NCBI GenBank assembly: GCA_019314185.1
Contig: JAFCZU010000314.1
Location: forward strand, 1 to 5,533
Origin: Deltaproteobacteria bacterium
GTDB lineage: Bacteria > Desulfobacterota > Desulfobacteria > Desulfobacterales > ETH-SRB1
Length of the DNA: 5,533 bases
Reading direction: 5' to 3'
Shown: positions 1 through 5,348 of the stretch, piece by piece
How the letters are laid out: each line of letters opens with the position of its first letter
Numbering within the stretch: the stretch's first letter is position 1
Program-made: the position numbers and the translations under genes
Notes under the pieces: model-generated
Told to the model about the DNA's origin: nothing
Databases searched by the model: none
Seen by the model: the letters and a program-made list of their open reading frames with translations, nothing else

Positions 1-342
1 TAAGGTTTGTAGATTTCCAAGACTACTAAGTATATTACATTTTTTTAGTTTCCAGTTTTCTGAAATTTTCCCTCCATAATATAATTTTTTAAGCCTGGTC
101 AGGCTTTTAAACTCAGTTGGCAATTCTTCGACGTTTATAATGTTTGAACTACCTAAATTTGTGCTATGAATCCAGGCTGTTTTATTATAATCCCATATTT
201 CGTTGCAAAGAGATAATTCTTCCAGCCAGATAAGTTCAAATAGTTTTTGTGGGATGGCTTTTAACCCGCATTTTCCTAGATCTAATTTACCTTTTCTTTC
301 CTGTTTTTCTTTTTCTATTAATTTTATAGCTAGTTCAGACAT
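1..342 (-). CDS. Leucine-rich-repeat protein, N-terminal 114 codons (cut by window edge)
   Basis: The frame opens at ATG (342-340) and stays open to base 1, so the C-terminal part is outside the window. Residues 1-18 form a charged helix (MSELAIKLIEKEKQERKG). Leucine-rich repeat units follow: LDLGKCGLKAIPQKLFEL at about 20-37, LEELSL at 40-45, ELPTEFKSLTRLKKL at about 73-87, and LSSLGNLQTL at 105-114. This N-terminus resembles bacterial LRR proteins that often carry a Roc-COR GTPase or TIR module further on; that architecture is inferred, since only the LRR start is visible. A GGGGA ribosome binding site lies 7-8 bases before the ATG. The gene starts 20 bases after the stop of the trlF remnant on the same strand, so the two could share a transcript. 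It is AT-rich (about 31% GC by hand count, many AAA codons), unlike the trlF and attC DNA beside it, which suggests a separate origin. Confidence 0.85.
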   Translation of the reverse strand, partial: MSELAIKLIEKEKQERKGKLDLGKCGLKAIPQKLFELIWLEELSLCNEIWDYNKTAWIHSTNLGSSNIINVEELPTEFKSLTRLKKLYYGGKISENWKLKKCNILSSLGNLQTL

Positions 343-362
343 AATTTTTCCCCACAAATCGT

Positions 363-803
363 TCAATGGTATTTAATGCGCCTGTTATAGAATGCAGGCA
401 TGGTCCCTTCAAGCACATCAACGACATGTGAGTTGATCGTGGGGCTCTCTATCGAACCAGCAAAATATGTAATCTTAGATGAATTACTTCGATCAAAACT
501 ACAGTAAATCACTTGCTCTGCATCACAATATACTGCTAAATTTGGGTTGTGGGTAACCATGATGATCTGTCGCTTCTTCTTGGCTTCACTCAACACAGGC
601 GCAAGCAAACTTACCACGGTTTCGTTATCAAGATTTTCTTCCGGTTGATCCAAAACAATTGGATTTCGCCCTTTGTCCACTAAGAGGTAGAAAATTAGTA
701 ACAATGCTTTGTCCTGGCGACAGTTGTTCAATCTGCGTGTCTTGAAATAGCAGAGAGTATCTAGGCTCCAAGAAAGAAAGGCTGAAAAGCATGTCATATA
801 CAT
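363..803 (-). CDS. C-terminal fragment of TrlF-like protein: Walker B and H-loop
   Basis: Homology begins at KALLLIFYLL (alanine codon at 707), so residues 1-31 from the ATG at 803 are an out-of-frame artefact and not a real N-terminus. The conserved part holds Walker B and the catalytic acid in NPIVLDQPEENLDN (residues 47-60: D52, then E55 and E56), followed by AKKKRQIIMVTHNPNLAV with the H-loop histidine H85. A family-typical tail follows: SIESPTINSHVVDVLEG, then MPAFYNRR, ending at TGA 365-363. The ATG at 803 lies inside the coding sequence of the middle fragment and has no recognisable ribosome binding site. This piece therefore most likely is not made as a protein of its own. It is in the same frame as the N-terminal fragment. 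Confidence 0.5.
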   Translation of the reverse strand: MYMTCFSAFLSWSLDTLCYFKTRRLNNCRQDKALLLIFYLLVDKGRNPIVLDQPEENLDNETVVSLLAPVLSEAKKKRQIIMVTHNPNLAVYCDAEQVIYCSFDRSNSSKITYFAGSIESPTINSHVVDVLEGTMPAFYNRRIKYH

Positions 804-1446
804 CGCTCGCTGCCCTGTCTTTCCTCAAAATGGCGGTGATTCCAACCGTATCTTTACTGCCACCTCTGGCAGCGTCGGCCATTTTGTCGTGTAGCTCCGC
901 CACAAAGCCCAGAATATCTGCGCGCTTGTTAAAATCGTACTTTTCCGCAATCTTTCTGACTGCATTGTAGCTCTCATCTTCTCCTCGGAAGTCCCCCGAG
1001 TTTTGCTTAACAAGGGAAAATAGAACATCAGCTACTGAATCTGCCGAACCTCCCAGCGTTGCTTGAAACTGAAGCTTGTACTCCTCACGAATTAGGCTGT
1101 TTTCTTGTATCAAGTCTTGTACAGGCCTGAAGAGTTCTTCTCGCGCAATTCTTTGATCATCGAGGATATCGAATATTTCACCTGATAACTTTAATCTCTG
1201 ATCAGCTCGTTCTATTAGCGTTTGAGGAAGACTGTCAAGTTGGGCGATTCTAGTCTGCAAGCCTTTTAGCGTATCGGGGGCATCGTGAGCGCCAATTAAA
1301 TTATTTAACTTGTCATTCCAATATTTTATTTCCTTTAAGCTCTGCTGGTATAACAATTGCGGACCATTGAGCTTTGCATTCAGCGTCACCTGTTCCGCTT
1401 GAAGTTTTTTCTTATCTTTTGCTGCACTGTCAACATCAGCCTTCAA
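628..1446 (-). CDS. Middle fragment of TrlF-like protein: coiled coil and ABC signature (shifted frame)
   Basis: This frame is open from a TAA at 1467 and has a possible TTG start at 1446, only two bases after the TAG that ends the N-terminal fragment. No convincing ribosome binding site serves it, and the TTG is probably just the first usable codon of a frameshifted tail. The protein is coiled coil, then a helical stretch (LQFQATLGGSADSVADVLFSL, shown as LQFQATLGG and VADVLFSL, and FRGEDESYNAVRKIAEKYDF in parts), then FLEPRYSLLFQD and the ABC signature LSPGQ (residues 242-246, codons ending at 709). Homology stops at LSPGQ. The last 26 residues (SIVTNF onward) are out-of-frame translation, ending at 628. 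Translation by stop-start reinitiation from the upstream fragment is conceivable, but would still give a chain lacking Walker B. Confidence 0.55.
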   Translation of the reverse strand: MKADVDSAAKDKKKLQAEQVTLNAKLNGPQLLYQQSLKEIKYWNDKLNNLIGAHDAPDTLKGLQTRIAQLDSLPQTLIERADQRLKLSGEIFDILDDQRIAREELFRPVQDLIQENSLIREEYKLQFQATLGGSADSVADVLFSLVKQNSGDFRGEDESYNAVRKIAEKYDFNKRADILGFVAELHDKMADAARGGSKDTVGITAILRKDRAASDVYDMLFSLSFLEPRYSLLFQDTQIEQLSPGQSIVTNFLPLSGQRAKSNCFGSTGRKS

Positions 1447-1448
1447 GG

Positions 1449-3434
1449 CTACTCCGCCCCAAATTTATCAAGCGAACTACTATCTGTAGTTATTGTGACC
1501 AAATCAGTACTTTTCAGGCCAAGAACTTTTAAATCGTCAGCCGTATCATCTTGGAACTGCCTGTAGGACCTTTCCAGTAGCCCCATCCGCTCACGCACAT
1601 TTTGGATAGCCTTGAGCCTTTTTGCGATCAAAAATTCGGCGTTTACGTTTGCGATCTCTCGCTCTTCGATAGTTTTTAAATTCTCAGAAATTACTTCTAA
1701 TGCAGCCGCAGTCTCCTTTTGCTCATCCGTGAGTTCATCAGCTGGCTTAGGTATTTTTTTGGGTTCAATCTTTTTGTGTTCATCAATCTGCCAAATCTTA
1801 ACTGTGAGCTGTTCCTGCAATGACTTCTTTATATCAGGCTGGAGTTGATCCTCAATTCCGGAAATCTCTTGATTCAATATCTTTAGATCTTTCCTGAATT
1901 CACTCAGTTGATCTCGAAAACTACTCTCTTGACGTTCAATCAACTGGTCGAAATCGAGTGCACCAAGGCGGACCGATTCTCCGGCGTGGGAGAAGATGAC
2001 TGCTCGGAGCTCTTTTTCAAAGGCATCTGAACGTCGCGAAACATGAGCATTACATAATTCCTCAAAATGACCTTGGGGTATGTATCTAACGAGTTCTACT
2101 TTATCCTTAGGAGGATCATCATTGAGGTTTCGTTGTTGATTGCTGGAGTCGCGCCAAGTCAATTTTCCTTCGAAATGCTTGGCCGGTTCACCCGACTTAC
2201 CCCTGAAGCGATTTTTTAGGAGGAAGGAAAAGTGTTCTTTTTGTTGTGAGTTTCCAAGCAATGCAATAACATCCGCAAGGGCACTTTTGCCACTACCTTT
2301 ATTTCCAATGATAGCTACAAGATCAGGGTTTAGCGGCAAATTGCATCCATCGAGCCAGACTTCAGCAATTGTTACACCAGAATTTTTTTGAACTGCGACG
2401 GTGTCGATGAAGAAGGTTTTGTTTTCATCTATTTCGGATAGCTTAGGTGGGCGCTCTCCAACAAAGGACCTCTTTGCAGGTTCCATAATCGTCTGGAGTA
2501 GTCCGTGAAAGGTTGGGTCTGCTTTTATCCAAGTAGCTTTCCCTGAGGGGAAATCACCATAGCCTCGCTTATCGTTATTATCTTTTACCCCAATAAAGCG
2601 ATGTGCGTCACTACCGGATACGGCCAGCCTCGGGATATCACCCAATGCCTTCTGGAAATTATCAATCCACTTAAAATTTCCGTTGGTTCGCTGTCCTACG
2701 AATGCTCCCCATGTATCTAAATCGCGGGTTTCAAAAATAGGGGAAGAGTTAAATAGCCCTAAGCAATATGCGTAGTGCTCTTGCCACTTGATTTCAGCGA
2801 GACCATCATTGGTATCGAATGGCATAAACCCGACCGCAAGCCCATTGGGTACGTTTGCAATTGCTTTCTTATAGCTATCACAGTTTATTTCTGCAATTGT
2901 CGACCCTGCAAGCAAAGCTTTTGCAGTATTGGAATCCACGTCATCTTTCTTGAACCCGTGATGCTCTAGTTTGTCTGACCCTACATGACGGGAAAGGGCT
3001 ATTAAAGCATCGTTAGATAAAGGGCGTTCAATTAACTCGAGCTTTAATTGAGACATGAAATCTCGAAGTATTTGATCTTCGACGGTATTTGAGAAAATAA
3101 CATGAGCATTTAATCGTCCATCCATTGGTGCGACCAATCTCAGTTCGATACCTGGGAATACCATCTTATTCAACTTTGGAGCATCGGGTTGAGCCAGTCG
3201 ACGTTTGAGCGCGAACCAGCCATCAAAGGTCCAATAGTCCATTAGCGCAAACACAGCCGGCTTGGCTGCATTCAATGCTGAAATCATTTCATCAACCAAA
3301 GCTAAACTCTGGGGTGAATCAGGGTTTGAATCAAATTTCTGGCCGTTCCAATGAAAAGATGCTGGAGTGTGAATGTGTAAGTCCCATTGCCGCCATTCAG
3401 AGCCACGCTCATATGGGGTAGTCTCTATTGTCAT
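1449..3434 (-). CDS. N-terminal fragment of TrlF-like protein: PHP domain, Walker A, start of coiled coil (661 aa)
   Basis: The start is ATG 3434-3432, preceded by AAAGGA six bases upstream. The PHP phosphoesterase domain fills roughly residues 12-320. Its metal-binding motif is DLHIHTPAS (H20, H22), and further motifs are FPGIELR (E97), NAHVIFSN (about 109-116) and AVSGSDAHRF (D276, H278). The ATPase begins at about 345, with Walker A GNKGSGKS at 377-384 (K383) and a Q-loop-like YIPQGHFEEL at about 451-460. From about 495 the sequence turns into a charged, heptad-like coiled coil. It stops at TAG (1451-1449) after KFGAE, in the middle of that coil. With no signature motif, Walker B or H-loop in this chain, it could bind nucleotide poorly at best. 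An intact, separately folding PHP domain could still be made. In the intact family the ATPase is thought to control the PHP enzyme, probably in defence; the substrate is unknown. Confidence 0.8.
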   Translation of the reverse strand: MTIETTPYERGSEWRQWDLHIHTPASFHWNGQKFDSNPDSPQSLALVDEMISALNAAKPAVFALMDYWTFDGWFALKRRLAQPDAPKLNKMVFPGIELRLVAPMDGRLNAHVIFSNTVEDQILRDFMSQLKLELIERPLSNDALIALSRHVGSDKLEHHGFKKDDVDSNTAKALLAGSTIAEINCDSYKKAIANVPNGLAVGFMPFDTNDGLAEIKWQEHYAYCLGLFNSSPIFETRDLDTWGAFVGQRTNGNFKWIDNFQKALGDIPRLAVSGSDAHRFIGVKDNNDKRGYGDFPSGKATWIKADPTFHGLLQTIMEPAKRSFVGERPPKLSEIDENKTFFIDTVAVQKNSGVTIAEVWLDGCNLPLNPDLVAIIGNKGSGKSALADVIALLGNSQQKEHFSFLLKNRFRGKSGEPAKHFEGKLTWRDSSNQQRNLNDDPPKDKVELVRYIPQGHFEELCNAHVSRRSDAFEKELRAVIFSHAGESVRLGALDFDQLIERQESSFRDQLSEFRKDLKILNQEISGIEDQLQPDIKKSLQEQLTVKIWQIDEHKKIEPKKIPKPADELTDEQKETAAALEVISENLKTIEEREIANVNAEFLIAKRLKAIQNVRERMGLLERSYRQFQDDTADDLKVLGLKSTDLVTITTDSSSLDKFGAE

Positions 3435-3549
3435 TCTTTGTCCTTTAAAAACATCAAATTATCAGTTTCTTTGATATAAGCCGATAATAAATACCGAAAT
3501 CGCGAGTCCTTTTTTTTGAAACAGTTTCCTCCGGTGGTCAATTATTAAG
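3435..3549 (-). other. Leader/promoter region between the attC site and trlF
   Basis: About 115 AT-rich bases with no gene. A possible -10 box, TATTAT (3489-3484), has no good -35 partner at 16-18 bases, so any promoter call is weak. There is an inverted repeat ATCAAA-11-TTTGAT (3453-3475), just upstream of the ribosome binding site. There is also a palindrome GAAACAGTTTC (3518-3528), and the heptamer CAGTTTC occurs twice in direct orientation (3463-3469 and 3522-3528). These could be operator half-sites, but nothing ties them to a regulator. A run of eight T (plus strand, 3510-3517) has no stem before it. Confidence 0.3.
3441..3446 (-). promoter_or_regulatory. Ribosome binding site of the trlF-like gene
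   Basis: AAAGGA on the minus strand sits six bases before ATG 3434. It supports this start over any later in-frame ATG, as does the family-typical N-terminus ERGSEWRQWDLHIHTP directly after it. Confidence 0.7.
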
Positions 3550-3659
3550 TCTCAACGTGCGCTTGAGCGGCAAGCAACCGCGCGGCCCATGAACTTGCGG
3601 CAAACACCACCAAATGCGCCCCGCGTGGTTGCTTGTCCGACTCCAAGCGATGGTTGGGC
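3550..3659 (-). repeat. Integron attC-like recombination site of the SEFIR cassette
   Basis: Read on the minus strand, the site starts with an inverse core heptamer GCCCAAC (3659-3653) and ends with GTTGAGA (3556-3550). The latter fits the core consensus GTTRRRY at all but the last base. Inside are paired L boxes, CGCTTGGAG (3649-3641) against CTCAAGCG (3567-3560), which leaves one unpaired G. Next comes a long stem, 3639-3621 against 3585-3568 (CGGACAAGCAACC against GGTTGCTTGCCG), with one unpaired A and one mismatch. A loop of about 35 bases (3620-3586) closes the structure. Known attC sites have this layout: R box, short spacer, L box, with extrahelical bases on the 5' arm of the top strand. 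Both unpaired bases here lie on that arm when read with the SEFIR gene. At 110 bp it is within the attC size range, and it is far more GC-rich than its surroundings. A chance or REP-type palindrome is the main alternative. Confidence 0.75.
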
Positions 3660-3734
3660 GATTGTCTCCACTGCCTGTCCCTTGTGAATGGCTGCCACCT
3701 CTCACTGCTCTTCTTGCCCTGTCGATGTTTCGGT
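3660..3734. other. Short spacer between SEFIR stop and attC
   Basis: Seventy-five bases between the TAG of the SEFIR gene and the attC-like site. I see no gene, no clear Rho-independent terminator and no repeat. The length suits the short 3' flank usual in gene cassettes, where attC follows the stop closely. Confidence 0.5.
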
Positions 3735-4988
3735 TTAGTCTATATAATCTGGTTCTAAGTATTTTCTCACCTCGTCCAATATTGTTTGAGCGGGATGCAT
3801 CAGGTCTTCCCTTTTTTTATTGAAGCGATTCCATAGCCAGTGCGAATGAAACTTCTTTAGGGAATCGACTGTCGGATATGCGCGTGGCATTTCCAAGGCA
3901 CATTCATTTAGTGTTGTTCTCACCATTTCTGTGTTGCTGGCTAATGTCTCCAAGAATTTAGCAAGTGGTCGTTTTAGAATTGTGGATAAGATAGATGAAC
4001 TGGATAGCATAGCAACATATTCCACTGCCTCGATATATTCTTTCGGCAGACGAATAACATAATAAAAGTACTTGTCCCAAGTTAGTTCTTCTGATTCCGA
4101 TGTCTCTTCATTGTCCATTGTGGGGCTATCAAGAGGTATGACAGGGGTATCAGGATGAAAATGGTAAGCTGGGCAATGTATGTCAAGCAGCTTACTCTTG
4201 ACTTGAACGCCAAAATTTATGCGAGCATAGTCAGCCAATAGGTAAGCACCGTTTATGGCGATTATTTGATGGAATGAAAACTTATCATCAAAGGTTGAAG
4301 TAAGTTTTAATTTAAAGAAAGATTCAATGTCGTCGATGAGTTTTAATTGCCTCCTAAAAAGTGCTGTTTTTGCTGACCGTGAAAACTTTTGCCCTGTCTT
4401 TATTGACTGAGTAATAGATTGAGCATTTGAGACCGTAGGTAGAGGAATATCAGATGCGGCGTGCGCATTTGCCAGAGAGTTACTATCCGGAGGCAAAGCT
4501 TTAATGTTGCCAACCGGCAACGGTAATACTAAAGGTTGGTTAGTTAGATATCTGAGCAGTGCGGTATAATCTTCAGGAATGTGATAATACGTTGTACGCC
4601 GAAGAACTTTTGGAATAAGTTTATTGGCCTGTTCGTCAAACAATGCTGGAATAAACTTGACATTTATAGCGCCTGCCTCATAGATTTCCTGTCTGCCAAT
4701 GACAGCGCCCTCCCATGTGGCACCTAATCCGCGCCCTACGACTTCCTTTCCATTAAATCTTCTGAGATACTTAGGAGTAAAGATCATCAGTACATAATCA
4801 GCTTGTTCAATTTGTCTTTCCATCCATAAAGGCCAACCTTCTGGTGGCGATCCGTTAACAAATTGATCTGCTACGGTTTCGATGCCGTCAGATCGCAGCT
4901 GTTGAGCTAAAGCAAGAACTATACTCTTATGCTCCTTAGAGTCATGACTGTAGCTAATGAAAACACTAATATGTTTCTTGCGCGACAT
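3735..4988 (-). CDS. SEFIR/TIR-domain protein, probable single-gene anti-phage (abortive infection) effector
   Basis: A complete 417-residue protein. Residues 6-150 are a SEFIR domain (TIR superfamily). The first strand and box is VFISYSHDSKEHK (9-21), followed by LALAQQLRSDGIETVADQ, then PPEGWPLWMERQIEQADYV (about 49-66), YLRRFNGKE, and GLGATWEGAVI with the invariant-looking W92-E93-G94. E93 is my candidate for the catalytic glutamate of a TIR-type NADase; this is inferred by position. KFIPALF (111-117) gives a late core strand. A proline- and serine-rich linker (about 151-205) leads to a mostly helical C-terminal region (about 206-417) that I do not recognise and that may sense the trigger. 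Bacterial SEFIR proteins (bSEFIR) are known to protect against phage by NAD+ depletion and cell death. No signal peptide or membrane segment is seen, so it is cytoplasmic. The start ATG 4988 has only a distant AGGGG (11 bases). The gene stands alone, with an attC-like site after it. Confidence 0.9.
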   Translation of the reverse strand: MSRKKHISVFISYSHDSKEHKSIVLALAQQLRSDGIETVADQFVNGSPPEGWPLWMERQIEQADYVLMIFTPKYLRRFNGKEVVGRGLGATWEGAVIGRQEIYEAGAINVKFIPALFDEQANKLIPKVLRRTTYYHIPEDYTALLRYLTNQPLVLPLPVGNIKALPPDSNSLANAHAASDIPLPTVSNAQSITQSIKTGQKFSRSAKTALFRRQLKLIDDIESFFKLKLTSTFDDKFSFHQIIAINGAYLLADYARINFGVQVKSKLLDIHCPAYHFHPDTPVIPLDSPTMDNEETSESEELTWDKYFYYVIRLPKEYIEAVEYVAMLSSSSILSTILKRPLAKFLETLASNTEMVRTTLNECALEMPRAYPTVDSLKKFHSHWLWNRFNKKREDLMHPAQTILDEVRKYLEPDYID

Positions 4989-4999
4989 TTAGATCGTGG

Positions 5000-5004
5000 C
5001 CCCT
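5000..5004 (-). promoter_or_regulatory. Weak, distant ribosome binding site of the SEFIR gene
   Basis: AGGGG on the minus strand is 11 bases before ATG 4988, longer than the usual 5-9. It is the only purine-rich candidate nearby. The ATG is still favoured because the SEFIR fold begins within ten residues of it. Weak translation would suit a toxic effector, but that is inference. Confidence 0.4.
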
Positions 5005-5016
5005 AATTTTTAATGA

Positions 5017-5036
5017 ACTTAGACTTCGTCTTAAGT
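5017..5036 (-). other. Small hairpin in the SEFIR leader
   Basis: ACTTAGAC and GTCTTAAGT flank a three-base TTC (plus strand), giving an eight-pair stem with one bulged base. It lies between the candidate promoter and the AGGGG site. There is no T-run after it, so it is not a terminator. A role in translation or mRNA stability is only possible. Confidence 0.35.
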
Positions 5037-5075
5037 AAGCTTTGCTTTGCACTGCACACGTACCCAAGCGACACG

Positions 5076-5101
5076 ATTATACCTGAGTATATTCTTGCCA
5101 A
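5076..5101 (-). promoter_or_regulatory. Candidate sigma-70 promoter of the SEFIR gene
   Basis: A perfect -10 box TATAAT lies at 5081-5076 on the minus strand. TTGGCA (5101-5096, five of six matches to TTGACA) is only 14 bases upstream, shorter than the preferred 16-18. At 17 bases the hexamer is the poor TCTTTG. The -10 is therefore strong and the -35 uncertain. Transcription would begin near 5069 and give a leader of about 80 bases. The promoter lies inside the proposed cassette, downstream of the core heptamer at 5126-5120, so the gene would not depend on a distant integron promoter. Confidence 0.45.
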
Positions 5102-5119
5102 AGAAAATTAGTATTGTAC

Positions 5120-5211
5120 GCCCAACTTTGATGTAGCGGACCTAAAAGCCGGATTTATTATCGTGCGATTTTGCCGAATAAAAAGTCTTAACCTTATAAC
5201 AGAAGTTGAAC
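5120..5211 (-). repeat. Weak attC-like site after the vapC remnant
   Basis: On the minus strand this begins with GTTCAAC (5211-5205), a full match to the inverse core RYYYAAC. It ends with GTTGGGC (5126-5120), a full match to the core GTTRRRY. The first bases after the heptamers also pair (CAACTT with AAGTTG), giving a terminal stem of nine pairs including two G-T pairs. It lies two bases after the vapC stop, where a cassette attC belongs. The inner L boxes pair poorly (GGTTAAG against a GGACCTAA-like arm, with gaps), so the site may be decayed or not an attC at all. If real, it fixes the 5' end of the SEFIR cassette at 5125/5126. Confidence 0.35.
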
Positions 5212-5213
5212 TG

Positions 5214-5348
5214 TTAATCAAAGTATTCGGATTCTAATGGCCGGATATTAGCTATCTTTGAAAAATCCTTATTTTTGTGAAGAAGGATAGCTCCTGCCTC
5301 AATGGCTATCTGGGCAATACAACAATCTATAGAACTTTTTATGGTCAA
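5214..5348 (-). pseudogene. vapC: 3' remnant of a vapC PIN-domain toxin gene
   Basis: In a frame different from the antitoxin remnant, about 44 residues match the C-terminal third of VapC ribonuclease toxins: LTIKSSIDCCIAQIAIEAG, then AILLHKNKDFSKIA, then PLESEYFD and TAA (5216-5214). The family form is G-L-T-I-R-S-(S/T)-I-D-C-L-I-A-Q and L-L-H-N-D-R-D-F. The aspartate of DCxIA is kept (codon 5327-5325). In the second motif, the position usually held by the ND aspartate reads N (KNKDF), so a metal-binding acid is probably lost. The first 80 or more residues, with the other two catalytic acids, are absent. There is no start codon or ribosome binding site, so no active toxin can be made. Confidence 0.75.

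Larger units (their letters stand above)
363..3434 (-). pseudogene. trlF: trlF-like PHP-domain/SMC-type ATPase gene, broken by two frameshifts
   Basis: Three minus-strand frames join end to end into one TrlF-family protein of about 1020 residues, a normal length for this PHP plus AAA/ABC-like ATPase family. Part one (3434-1449) carries the PHP domain and Walker A. Part two (about 1451-709) carries the coiled coil and the LSPGQ signature. Part three (about 707-363) carries Walker B (IVLDQPEENLDN) and the H-loop (MVTHNPNL). Passing from part one to part two needs one extra base near 1449-1460. Passing from part two to part three needs one base fewer or two more (for example five) near 706-711. 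Parts one and three share a frame, so the two lesions cancel overall, but everything between them is out of frame and a TAG ends part one. An ABC ATPase needs all these motifs in one chain, so the gene is probably dead. A sequencing error could explain the first lesion more easily than the second. Confidence 0.9.

Noticed and set aside
825..1028. Minus-strand open frame of 67 codons
   Set aside because: It is an alternative frame inside the trlF coiled-coil region, where the 628-1446 frame carries the homology.
1440..1470. Programmed -1 frameshift joining the first two trlF pieces
   Set aside because: The frame change has the right sign (-1), but the codons GAT-AAA-TTT-GGG-GCG contain no in-frame X-XXY-YYZ slippery heptamer. 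A second, separate lesion further on makes decay the simpler reading.
1357..2969. Four plus-strand open frames of 64-83 codons (1357-1566, 1612-1848, 2140-2391, 2775-2969)
   Set aside because: All lie opposite well-conserved trlF coding sequence and show no ribosome binding sites or family motifs.
3510..3517. T8 tract as a Rho-independent terminator
   Set aside because: No GC-rich stem precedes it on the plus strand, and no plus-strand transcript is expected there.
3614..3823. Plus-strand open frame of 69 codons
   Set aside because: It crosses the attC-like palindrome and the 3' end of the SEFIR gene on the opposite strand, and its protein resembles no family I know.
5017..5036. Leader hairpin as a terminator or riboswitch
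   Set aside because: No U-run follows it and there is no larger conserved structure; it is too small for a known riboswitch.
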